DNA from: Shewanella holmiensis
GTDB taxonomy: Bacteria > Pseudomonadota > Gammaproteobacteria > Enterobacterales > Shewanellaceae
Assembly: GCF_025370255.1 (NCBI RefSeq)
Contig: NZ_JAMTCD010000001.1
Location: 248,001 to 312,000, forward strand
Length of the DNA stretch: 64,000 bases
Reading direction: 5' to 3'
Part shown: piece after piece, positions 55,908-64,000 of the stretch
Layout of the letters: the number at the start of each line of letters is the position of its first letter
Position numbering within the stretch: position 1 is the stretch's first letter
Translations under genes and position numbers: made by a program
Notes under the pieces: model-generated
Databases searched by the model: none
What the model was told of the DNA's origin: nothing
The model's input: only the letters and a program-made list of their open reading frames with translations

Positions 55908-58900
55908 TCAACTCATAGCAAACTGATTTTGTAGTTTACTTACACCAAGACCATTTATTTTATTGACTTTTATTTGTACTGCGATGCGTTCTTTCATCGC
56001 TTCAATATGGCTAATTACCCCAATCATTTTTCCTGATGCATTTAAATTATCCAGAGCATCAAGTGCCGTATCCAATGTTTGGCTATCTAATGTTCCGAAA
56101 CCTTCATCAAGAAAAAGTGAGTCAATGCTGGTTTTATGACTAACAAGATCGGATAACGCCAATGCCAGCGCTAAACTCACCAGAAAACTTTCACCACCGG
56201 ATAAGGTACGAGTGTCACGAATAGCATCACCTTGCCATGTATCTAGCACTTGTAACTCAAGGGCTTCAGTATCTTTGCGTTCCAACTGGTAACGGCCATG
56301 CAGTCTATCCAATTGTCGATTAGCTAACTCGACTAAATGATCAAGTGTTAATCCCTGAGCAAAACGACGGAATTTATCCCCCTTTTGCGAGCCAATTAAT
56401 CCCTGTAAATAAGCAATATCATCATAATCTTGCTTAGCTAGGCTAAATTGCTCCAATAAGTTCTGTTGTTGCTGCTTTAACTCAAGATCTTGCTTTAAAG
56501 CGTGCTGACATTGCCATAATATTTGCTGCTGAAACTGCTGACGCTCAAGTAGCGTTTGCTGTTCTAAGGTAACATCATCTAAATGCATCGCATCAAACGC
56601 ATGCAACACGCCTTGCTGTTGTAATTCGTTAATATTTTTAGCGGCTTGAGCAAATAGCACTTGCGACTCTTGTAATTGATTATCAAGCTGGCGTTTTAAT
56701 GCTGTTAATCTTTGATGCTCTTCAGGCGTCAACAATGCACGTTGAAATTCATGTTCATTTTCAAATGGACTGACTGTTAATGCTTGATGCCAACGTTCAA
56801 CCACCTGTTGATGGTCTAGATACTCTAATTCAAGTTGTTGGCTCAATCCCAGTTTTTGGGTTGTTAAGGTTTGTATTTGAGCCTTACTTTCTTGCAGTCG
56901 AGCGAGTTTGGTCTGTAAATCACTTTCTTGAAGCCCCAACTCATGCTCGCTTTGATGCTTGACTTCATCGACTTGTTTATCTGCAAATAAATCCGCTCTT
57001 TGTTGCTGCTTTAATTGTAAATCCTGTTGCGTTTTAGTCAGCCCTGTTTGAGTCAAACTGATTTGTTCAGTGATTTGAGTTGCTTGATACTGGTATTGCT
57101 GCAACTCCTGCTCCAATAATGCCAATTGCTGACGGTTACGTTCCTGTGTTTGACGAGCATCTAGCCATTGCTGAATATCTGCCTCAAGTGCGTATAGCCA
57201 TGAAGCTATATCAGCCCATTCGGGTAGGGGTAAGTCACACTTTTGGATATGATTAATTAACTGCTGTTTGATGGCGCTTAAATTTGACTCAATTAAGTTA
57301 ATTTGATGATTGTGCTTATCAATCTGCTGCAGCGCCGTTTTCAGCTCAAGCTGCGCCAACTGCAGTTTACTATTGTCGGCGTTTTGTCGCTGTTCCAATT
57401 GAGTCTTTTGCTCAATCACTTGGCTGACTGAGTCGTTAAGTACTTTCAACTTCAACATCACATCAGACAGCTGCTTTTTATGTTCATCCACAGTGGCAAT
57501 ATAATCAGCAATGGCTTGTTGAGATTGTATTTCATCTAAATCAAAACTCACATCCAAAGCCTGACAGCAATCAATTGTTTGCTGACGGTATTGCAACAAT
57601 TTGGTTTGCAATTCTTCGATAGCGCTTTGTTGATTCTGTTGAATATAAGTCAACTCAGCCAAGTCTTGCTTTTGCTGCTCGCCTTGTGTTTTTAGTCGTT
57701 CAAGCTCATCGAGCAACACCGCTTCTCTTTGCTCCGTTTGCGATAAGTCCAGTTTTTGATAGGAAGAAACCAAAGGGTGCTCGGTAGAACCACATAATGC
57801 ACATGGCTCTCCCTCTACCAGTTTTGCCCGTTCACGAGTGAGATCTGCAATACGATGCTCTTGCTTAAGTAATTGCTGCACATCTTTCAATTGCACATTT
57901 TTATCGCTCCACAGTCCCCGAGTTTGGGTCAGTGCATTTTCTTTGCCTGCTATTTCAAGTTGACGTTGCTGGATAGCCTGCTCTGCATCAGCACAGACTT
58001 GACGTCCTTGGATAGAATCTTTGCTAAATTGTGCTAGTTTTTCACGTAAACTTTGTTGCTCTAATAGCTGTTGATATTCATTATGCAAGTCACTTTCGGT
58101 TCTACCCGCCAATAATTGACTGATATTGGTTTGTAGGTTTTGTTGCTCACCATTCAAAAGCGCCACTTGATCGCGATTAACAGTAATGCTTTTTTGTACA
58201 TCATCAATTTGCTGTTGAAGCATATCCGACGTGTGGGTTTGCACCTCTATCTCAGCACGATATTCCTGCTGGGTTTTAGCCTGAGACAACCATTGTTGAT
58301 GTTGAGATTTCCATGCAGCAATATGCTGGGCAATTACCTGCCCTTGGGGGAACTGACCCACTAACGTCGATAAATGATGCTGATTTTGGTTAATATTCGC
58401 GATAGCATGCTGAGTATCGATTAACCGCTTACTCAATCGCTGTTGCTCTAATTGCTGTTTGGCAAAGGATTGCTGCTCACGTTCAAACTGCTGTGTTAGC
58501 ACTTTAATTTCATGATCTAAAGGTATAATTTGCTGGTCAATTAGCCGCAACAATTGTTTGTGTGAGGTTTTAGCCGCATCGACTGATAATTGTTGAGCAG
58601 TATAAGCCTGTTCATTCAGGCTGACCTTGATGTTTGATTGTTGTAACTGCTGCCCAATGCCTTCAATTTGCATGGATAAATCAGCCAACTTTTTAGCTAA
58701 ATAAGCTTGTTGTTCAAATATCGGCTTTAGCTGCTGCGCAGGTTCGCTATCTGCTAATTTTTGCAATCCACTTTGTTGATCAACAATCGCTTGCTTTGCC
58801 TGTTCAAATGCCTGCTGGCAGGCTAAATGGTGTTCAGAGGAATGAGTCAGTTGCTTGTGCCACTGCAAAAACTGCTTTTTATGCTCAATTTGCTGCTGCA

Positions 58901-59603
58901 GTTGTTTCAAGTCGCGGGTTAATGTTTGCTGCTGTGTTTCATTTTCTGTCACTTGCTCTGCAGTTAATACCTGAACATGATTAATTTGGCTTTCGAGTAA
59001 CTGTAATTGCTGCTTGGATTGACTAAACTCCTGATGTACCCGCTCGGATATCAAACCATAAATTTCGGTACCCGTTAATTCTTCAAGTAGCTCAGCCCTG
59101 ACATTAGCATCGGCGTTGAGAAATGCGGCAAACTCGCCCTGCGATAACATCATAGACTTGGTAAAACGCGCAAAATCTAATCCGGTTATTTTTTCAATAG
59201 CGTCTGATTTTAATTTTATTTGGCTGGCAATAATTTTTCCGTCAGCTATTTGTGCTAACTCGACTTGCGCATCCTGTAAGTTGCCATCAGCATTATCACG
59301 GGCACGTCTTTGGCTCCAAAATGCACGATAACCAACCCCTTTGACTTCAAATTCCACTTCAGCCAAGCACTCACTCGTGCCTCGGGTCATTAGCTCATTT
59401 GTGGATTTTGATATCACTGCTAAACGCGGTGTTCTATGATAAAGCGCTAAACAAATAGCATCTAAGATGGTGGTTTTGCCTGACCCCGTTGGACCAATAA
59501 TGGCAAACAAACCATTTTCAGCAAATGGACTGGCAGTAAAATCGATTTTCCATTCATCTTTAAGCGAGTTAATATTTTTAAAACGCAGAGACAGTATTTT
59601 CAT
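55908..59603 (-). CDS. sbcC: Exonuclease subunit SbcC
   Basis: 1231 residues. Walker A AIIGPTGSGKTTILDAI lies at the start. Two long Gln/Leu-rich coiled-coil arms flank a zinc hook (EPCALCG, near residue 601). The ABC signature LSGGESFLVSLALALALSD and Walker B SLFLDEGFGTLD lie near the C-terminus. SbcCD opens DNA hairpins and trims DNA ends. Its start overlaps the sbcD stop by one base. Confidence 0.96.
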   Translation of the reverse strand: MKILSLRFKNINSLKDEWKIDFTASPFAENGLFAIIGPTGSGKTTILDAICLALYHRTPRLAVISKSTNELMTRGTSECLAEVEFEVKGVGYRAFWSQRRARDNADGNLQDAQVELAQIADGKIIASQIKLKSDAIEKITGLDFARFTKSMMLSQGEFAAFLNADANVRAELLEELTGTEIYGLISERVHQEFSQSKQQLQLLESQINHVQVLTAEQVTENETQQQTLTRDLKQLQQQIEHKKQFLQWHKQLTHSSEHHLACQQAFEQAKQAIVDQQSGLQKLADSEPAQQLKPIFEQQAYLAKKLADLSMQIEGIGQQLQQSNIKVSLNEQAYTAQQLSVDAAKTSHKQLLRLIDQQIIPLDHEIKVLTQQFEREQQSFAKQQLEQQRLSKRLIDTQHAIANINQNQHHLSTLVGQFPQGQVIAQHIAAWKSQHQQWLSQAKTQQEYRAEIEVQTHTSDMLQQQIDDVQKSITVNRDQVALLNGEQQNLQTNISQLLAGRTESDLHNEYQQLLEQQSLREKLAQFSKDSIQGRQVCADAEQAIQQRQLEIAGKENALTQTRGLWSDKNVQLKDVQQLLKQEHRIADLTRERAKLVEGEPCALCGSTEHPLVSSYQKLDLSQTEQREAVLLDELERLKTQGEQQKQDLAELTYIQQNQQSAIEELQTKLLQYRQQTIDCCQALDVSFDLDEIQSQQAIADYIATVDEHKKQLSDVMLKLKVLNDSVSQVIEQKTQLEQRQNADNSKLQLAQLELKTALQQIDKHNHQINLIESNLSAIKQQLINHIQKCDLPLPEWADIASWLYALEADIQQWLDARQTQERNRQQLALLEQELQQYQYQATQITEQISLTQTGLTKTQQDLQLKQQQRADLFADKQVDEVKHQSEHELGLQESDLQTKLARLQESKAQIQTLTTQKLGLSQQLELEYLDHQQVVERWHQALTVSPFENEHEFQRALLTPEEHQRLTALKRQLDNQLQESQVLFAQAAKNINELQQQGVLHAFDAMHLDDVTLEQQTLLERQQFQQQILWQCQHALKQDLELKQQQQNLLEQFSLAKQDYDDIAYLQGLIGSQKGDKFRRFAQGLTLDHLVELANRQLDRLHGRYQLERKDTEALELQVLDTWQGDAIRDTRTLSGGESFLVSLALALALSDLVSHKTSIDSLFLDEGFGTLDSQTLDTALDALDNLNASGKMIGVISHIEAMKERIAVQIKVNKINGLGVSKLQNQFAMS

Positions 59604-60877
59604 TATTTATTCTCCGCTTGCTGCGCTAATTCAACGTCTTGCTGTAATTGATCAAACTTGCTTATCAGCCGCTGTTTAAATGTTTCATCGTCAAACTGTT
59701 CTTGCATTAACCTGCGCTGAAAAACCTCTTTAACCGATAACTCAGACAAGGTTTCGTTGTGGCGACTTTGTATCGCCTTCTGGCGGAGCCCACGCGCACG
59801 TTTAAGTTGTAGCACTTCAATAGCTTTATGCTGCGTAAGCTCTACTATTCTGGATTGTAAGTCTGAGAGATAATCTTGCTCTGTCACCTCAATACTTACC
59901 CAAGTGTCATTAAATGCAGGCGAGAGAGTAGACTCGCAATGATCCGCAAACTGCGCGACCTGATCGGCTATTTGTGTCAGGTTTCCTTTGAGCATTTGCA
60001 TCGGTTGAAACATTGGAATATCAAGGGTGTTAACCTGCATGTGGTTATCTTGCTGCCATTGCACTAACACCACACTTTTATTGGCTTGATTATCGTTAGA
60101 CAGTTCATCAAAACTCAATGCAATTGGTGACCCCGAATAGCGAATATGCTCAGTTTTTGCCACTTTTTGTGACCGATGAATATGCCCTAGCGCGATGTAA
60201 TCCGCTGGCGGAAATAAATTGGCATTAAAGGCATCTAAACTGCCAATATAAATATCACGCACCGATTCAGAGGTACTCGCACCAACCGTGGTTAAATGGC
60301 CAGTGGCAATAATGGGTAATGTTTTGCCCGTTACTGATTGATGTTGAATGTTTAATTGTGTGGCCTGATCGAAACTGGCCTGATAATAGTCAGCGATAGC
60401 ATTGCCTAATTTGACTTGTTTGTCTTTAGCGCTTTCGCCAACCTGACTTTGGGTTAACTCTCTAGGGCGCAAAAAGGGTAAGCCACAAATAATAGCACCA
60501 GGCTCCCCCTGGCGATTGGTTATCTCAAAGGCATGTTCTGCGGGTGTTGATAATGCACCAGGGATCACAAGGGTATTAAGACAGGCTAATAGCTCCTTTG
60601 ATTCACCTAGCATAGACACTGAATCATGGTTACCACCTAAAATAATAAGCTGGCAACCAGATTGCTGCATTTGCACAATAAATTGATTATAAAGGGTTCG
60701 GGCATAACTAGGAGGTGTGCCAGTATCGAAAATATCACCGGCAATAATAAGCGCATCAACCTGATGTAGTTCAATTTGCTCCAGTAACCAAGTCATAAAT
60801 GCTTGATGCTCAGCGGCGCGACTTTTACCAAAGAAATGCTGACCAAGATGCCAGTCTGAAGTATGGATGATACGCAT
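59603..60877 (-). CDS. sbcD: Exonuclease subunit SbcD
   Basis: 424 residues. Mre11-type phosphoesterase motifs are HTSDWHLGQ, IAGDIFDTG, ILGGNHDS, ATGHLTT and ALGHIHRSQ. It pairs with SbcC as the nuclease. First gene of sbcDC. Confidence 0.97.
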   Translation of the reverse strand: MRIIHTSDWHLGQHFFGKSRAAEHQAFMTWLLEQIELHQVDALIIAGDIFDTGTPPSYARTLYNQFIVQMQQSGCQLIILGGNHDSVSMLGESKELLACLNTLVIPGALSTPAEHAFEITNRQGEPGAIICGLPFLRPRELTQSQVGESAKDKQVKLGNAIADYYQASFDQATQLNIQHQSVTGKTLPIIATGHLTTVGASTSESVRDIYIGSLDAFNANLFPPADYIALGHIHRSQKVAKTEHIRYSGSPIALSFDELSNDNQANKSVVLVQWQQDNHMQVNTLDIPMFQPMQMLKGNLTQIADQVAQFADHCESTLSPAFNDTWVSIEVTEQDYLSDLQSRIVELTQHKAIEVLQLKRARGLRQKAIQSRHNETLSELSVKEVFQRRLMQEQFDDETFKQRLISKFDQLQQDVELAQQAENK

Positions 60878-60953
60878 AAAAAACCTTCAATCTAATCTAA
60901 TTAAGATCTACACCACTTTACAGCAGTGAGCACTCAATAAAATGGGACAACGA

Positions 60954-61715
60954 TTACATGTATTGCGACCAGAGCAATTTAATACTCATGGCAAATGACA
61001 TAATAACCACTAAAGGCTTAATAATTTTGATGCCTTTAGTCATCACTAACCGAGAGCCCAATGTTGCGCCAATCGCTTGGCCCACAAGCATAACCAACCC
61101 GAGCACCACAGCAACTTGACCACCAATGATAAAGAAGATTAATGACGCGATATTGGTAGCAAAATTAAGCACCTTAGCATGAGCGGTCGCTTTGGCTAAT
61201 CCAAATCCCGCTAATGAGACAAAGGCTAAGGCAAAAAAGCTGCCGGTACCGGGTCCAAAAAAACCATCATAAAATCCCACACCCAAAGCTGCTGTAAACG
61301 CAAACAAGGTGGGTGTTAATACTTGTTGGCGATCATCTTCGGCAATTTTTTTAGAAAAAAGGAAGTAACAGCCAATGGCTAAGATGAGAAAAGGCAACAC
61401 AAACTGAAGAAGCTCAACATCAATCATTTGCACCAGTATGGTACCAATAGCTGCGCCAATAAAAGCACAAATTAACGACAGCCTGATTGCTTTTAAATCA
61501 ACCATGCCTTTGCGAATAAAATATAAACTCGCAAAAAAACTGCCACCACAAGCTTGTAACTTATTGGTTCCTAATGCCGCAGCTGGCGGTAAACCCGCCC
61601 ACATCAATGCTGGAATGGTGATTAAGCCACCACCGCCGGCGATAGAGTCTATAAAACCTGCAAGCAGCGCAACGGCAAATAAAATCAGGCCAATTTGTAA
61701 AGTTAATTCAAACAT
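60954..61715 (-). CDS. TSUP (TauE/SafE) family permease
   Basis: 253 residues with about eight hydrophobic helices. Family motifs are AGFIDSIAGGGGLITIPALMWAGLPPAAALGTNKLQ and the second repeat GFYDGFFGPGTGSFF. TSUP proteins export or import small anions such as sulfite or sulfoacetate; the substrate cannot be assigned here. It is 76 bases upstream of sbcD, same direction, with no terminator between. Confidence 0.9.
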   Translation of the reverse strand: MFELTLQIGLILFAVALLAGFIDSIAGGGGLITIPALMWAGLPPAAALGTNKLQACGGSFFASLYFIRKGMVDLKAIRLSLICAFIGAAIGTILVQMIDVELLQFVLPFLILAIGCYFLFSKKIAEDDRQQVLTPTLFAFTAALGVGFYDGFFGPGTGSFFALAFVSLAGFGLAKATAHAKVLNFATNIASLIFFIIGGQVAVVLGLVMLVGQAIGATLGSRLVMTKGIKIIKPLVVIMSFAMSIKLLWSQYM

Positions 61716-61795
61716 GGGTCAAAACCAGTACAGGCAAAGAGAGGTATTAAACCTGCTTTAAAACAGAATTACAAAATATCATTACAGTAAAATAC

Positions 61796-61816
61796 AAGGC
61801 CCCAATTCAATGGGGC
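61796..61816 (-). terminator. Weak hairpin after the NERD gene
   Basis: GCCCCA and TGGGGC around six bases; on the minus strand TTGTATTTT follows. A plausible but weak terminator for the NERD gene. Confidence 0.5.
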
Positions 61817-61902
61817 ACTCATACTCTGACGACAGTTTATTTTCTATACAGGCCCTAGGCACTAACATTGATTAATCAGTACTTGAGTAGCGATCAAAAT
61901 AC

Positions 61903-63888
61903 TCACAGCCCTGCTTGAGATATTTCGGTGTCAGTTAAGCCCAATTGTTCGGCATAGGTTTGATTAGGCGCGATACGAAACTCAAAGCGCAATATCCGTA
62001 AGCATGCGTCAAATAAAGCATCACCAAACCATGATTTATCATACTGCATCAATGCATTAACAATACCGTCTGCGCCGCTCCCCCCTTTTAAATGGTTAGG
62101 GACTAAAGAGTCGATAAAGCTTGCTACCAGACCATATAAATCTTTTTCTGCGTCACCTTCTACAGCCCATAACGTTGGGTCGGCATATTGGGATGCATAG
62201 TGTGTGGCCGCAACATCTAGGCCCACACCAAAATTAACCAATGTGGCTTTTTCTTGTGAGCAAATAATGTTTTTAGGGCAAATTGCACCATGATAAATAT
62301 CTAAGCTGTGCAAATATTGAAGCGCTGATAACAACTGTAAAAACCAATTGAAAGGCTGCCCCACCTGAATCTGTTTAACTTCATCAAGCGATACACCTTG
62401 TGCCCACGCCCTTGCAATAAAAAGCTCATTTGATTGAGGCAACTGACCAAAGCTCAATACTTTCTCAATATGGGGATGATAAATTTTCGACAAACTACGG
62501 TATATATTACTTAGCGAAGACCACTGGGTTTCAACATCACTGTAAATACTCACCACACAGGGGTAATTACCTTGAATGTGTATTGCTTGCCACAATTGAC
62601 TTCGTTCAGTCGATTCAATAAATTGGGTTAATCTATAGTGATGATCAATAACAGTGCCGCGTTCAATGGCAATATCATCAGGCACAGTGTCACACACGCC
62701 TAAATCGATTAATGCCGACAAATCACAACGGATCTCATCTAAATCAATGGTTTTACCTTTGGCGGCATCACGATACCAATGATAAATTCTAGGTTGTCTG
62801 GTGCGCTCTGCCAAAATCAAAAAAGTGTTAGCGTATTGGGCAATGTCTTCAGAGGTCTTCAGATTATCCTTGATGTCAATAAACTCGACGTCGGCATCAT
62901 CTGAAATAAACACACAATGACTTTCCCAGCCACCAATCGTAAATCCACGACGATGAATTTGTTGAATGCCACTTAGACTTCGTCTAAGAATTTCCAGCAG
63001 CTGATAGGTACTTTGTTGCTCGACTTCAAATATATTTAACGGAATACCACGCGGCATTCGAATTGGCAGCACTAATTGTTCACCATCATTAATGAGTGGC
63101 GCACAGAATGGCACACAACTGCAACCGGATAACGACTGCATTCGCTTAAACTCATTACGGAGTTTTTGTTCGTGAGCTTCGGCTTCCTGTTGATTTTCAA
63201 ATTGGTTCATCACCAACACTTTCAACAACCAAGGTGCCGTCCAGCCTCCAGGGTTATATTCAGATTGCCACACCTCTAAACCTTGTTGTAAAAACAAGCA
63301 CTTAATTTTAATAAAATCTTGAATCTTATTATTACGCTGCTCTACAACGGCCACTTGTCCAATAGTATCAAGTACCATTTCTTTTTGTGCTTTGGTTACG
63401 GCATGTTTATGTGGCGCGGTTAATCCCCATTCTTTTGTTAGCGCGGCAATAATTTTGGCTGGGGTATAAATGCTGAGCTTACCGTGATCTTTTTCAACTA
63501 AGATCTCCTCGCCTTTTCGACCAGTAACAAAAACCATTCCCTGACACCAAGGGGCATAAACTCCTACAGGAATTTTGTGTTTTAACCTGCCAGCAAGTAC
63601 TCGGGCAACATAATTGGCTTTTGATAAACTGTTATCTACATCACGCCCATCTAGTGACCACGCATGTAAACCGGCATTTAAACGGCCAATGTAACCTTTA
63701 ACATCAACCACATAAACGCCCCACTCGCCTACCACCAAAGCATCCACTTCCATTGCTTGACCCGTTGGCGTAGGAATTTCAACATTGGTCAGCAGTAAGT
63801 AATCTTCAGGTAATTCTTCTGCGAGTAATGCAAATGCCCAGCGTTCAGCATCATTAACTGGGGTACCAAAACTGATATGCCTTGCCAT
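61903..63888 (-). CDS. NERD domain protein with two degenerate kinase-like domains
   Basis: 661 residues. Residues about 10-150 form a NERD (nuclease-related) domain; EVDALVVGEWGVYVVDVKG carries the conserved E/D-x-D and VK pair. Residues about 205-390 look like a kinase fold with HRRGFTIGGWESHCVFI in place of a catalytic loop. Residues about 415-590 form a second kinase-like domain where the loop reads HGAICPKN (Asp replaced by Ala) and the metal motif reads NFG instead of DFG. Both therefore look like pseudokinases. NERD-kinase fusions occur in DNA-handling or defence proteins such as PglW; the role here is unknown. Confidence 0.85.
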   Translation of the reverse strand: MARHISFGTPVNDAERWAFALLAEELPEDYLLLTNVEIPTPTGQAMEVDALVVGEWGVYVVDVKGYIGRLNAGLHAWSLDGRDVDNSLSKANYVARVLAGRLKHKIPVGVYAPWCQGMVFVTGRKGEEILVEKDHGKLSIYTPAKIIAALTKEWGLTAPHKHAVTKAQKEMVLDTIGQVAVVEQRNNKIQDFIKIKCLFLQQGLEVWQSEYNPGGWTAPWLLKVLVMNQFENQQEAEAHEQKLRNEFKRMQSLSGCSCVPFCAPLINDGEQLVLPIRMPRGIPLNIFEVEQQSTYQLLEILRRSLSGIQQIHRRGFTIGGWESHCVFISDDADVEFIDIKDNLKTSEDIAQYANTFLILAERTRQPRIYHWYRDAAKGKTIDLDEIRCDLSALIDLGVCDTVPDDIAIERGTVIDHHYRLTQFIESTERSQLWQAIHIQGNYPCVVSIYSDVETQWSSLSNIYRSLSKIYHPHIEKVLSFGQLPQSNELFIARAWAQGVSLDEVKQIQVGQPFNWFLQLLSALQYLHSLDIYHGAICPKNIICSQEKATLVNFGVGLDVAATHYASQYADPTLWAVEGDAEKDLYGLVASFIDSLVPNHLKGGSGADGIVNALMQYDKSWFGDALFDACLRILRFEFRIAPNQTYAEQLGLTDTEISQAGL

Positions 63889-63942
63889 AATAATCCATTT
63901 ATTTGCTCAGTGAATGGCGAACATCCTAAGTATTAACAAACA

Positions 63943-63968
63943 AAAAAACCACCTAAAAGGTGGTTTTT
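63943..63968. terminator. Bidirectional terminator near the window end
   Basis: AAAACCACCT and AGGTGGTTTT with a three-base loop, with A and T runs on both sides, 55 bases upstream of the NERD gene. It probably ends a gene that lies beyond the window. Confidence 0.85.
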
Positions 63969-64000
63969 ACTTTAATTGAGCAAAATAACAGTATTCTACA

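Overview
The window reads as a chromosome segment of a marine gammaproteobacterium of the Shewanella type. It is AT-rich. The gene neighbourhoods glnD-dapD, flavodoxin-truC-yqcC, apt-dnaX-ybaB and iscRSUA-hscBA-fdx, the pair of large TonB-dependent receptors and the c-di-GMP signalling proteins all fit that group. The assignment comes from gene content and protein similarity recalled from memory, not from a database search. No rRNA, tRNA, CRISPR array, intact insertion sequence or prophage was seen.

Layout. 1-9.9 kb: partial glnD, dapD, a GAF/HD-GYP/CBS protein, purU, a small PTS EIIB relic, then the flavodoxin-truC-yqcC cluster facing a DUF3549-DUF3301 pair. 9.9-12 kb: a long protein-free stretch holding two tandem CsrB-type sRNA genes on the minus strand. 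Each is about 400 nt with 21-22 GGA motifs and a strong terminator, and each has a GacA/UvrY-type palindrome about 185 bp upstream of the inferred 5' end. 12-16.6 kb: ybaB, dnaX (with a very long repeat-bearing linker), apt and ybaN. 16.6-19.2 kb: a 39-residue membrane protein under a perfect CRP-box core, then a RiPP-type locus made of a Cys-rich EGKCG-repeat precursor, a DUF692 (MNIO) maturase and a DUF2063 partner. 19.4-27 kb: dusC, a DksA/TraR zinc-finger protein and two tandem paralogous TonB-dependent receptors. 27-28.7 kb: two coupled micro-ORFs, ndk and the first copy of a 198-bp MITE.

28.9-37.7 kb: the Fe-S assembly operon behind two adjacent IscR-type sites, cysE, trmJ, suhB and psiE. 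37.8-41.6 kb: a PilZ protein, a ParA/ribbon-helix-helix pair resembling plasmid ParF-ParG, a VF530 protein, a beta-barrel protein and ribA. 41.7-49.6 kb: yibL, an Old Yellow Enzyme homologue, a GGDEF-EAL protein whose stop codon lies in a 7-bp tandem repeat, nrdDG behind NrdR and FNR-type boxes, and a patatin. 50-55.6 kb: a DEAD-box helicase, DUF3010, a YgjP-like metallopeptidase, the second MITE copy, a DUF481 protein and an M23 peptidase of the MepM type. 55.9-64 kb: sbcCD, a TSUP permease and a NERD protein with two kinase-like regions that lack key catalytic residues.

Themes. Global regulation: the CsrB pair would titrate CsrA, while HD-GYP, GGDEF-EAL and PilZ proteins belong to c-di-GMP signalling. 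Fe-S supply: isc. Oxygen response: nrdDG. Metal-linked peptide modification: the EGKCG locus. The most interesting signals are the duplicated csrB cassette with its conserved upstream palindromes, the RiPP precursor that appears to have lost its C-terminal tail through in-frame stops, the chromosomal ParA-RHH pair, the NERD double pseudokinase and the MITE pair.
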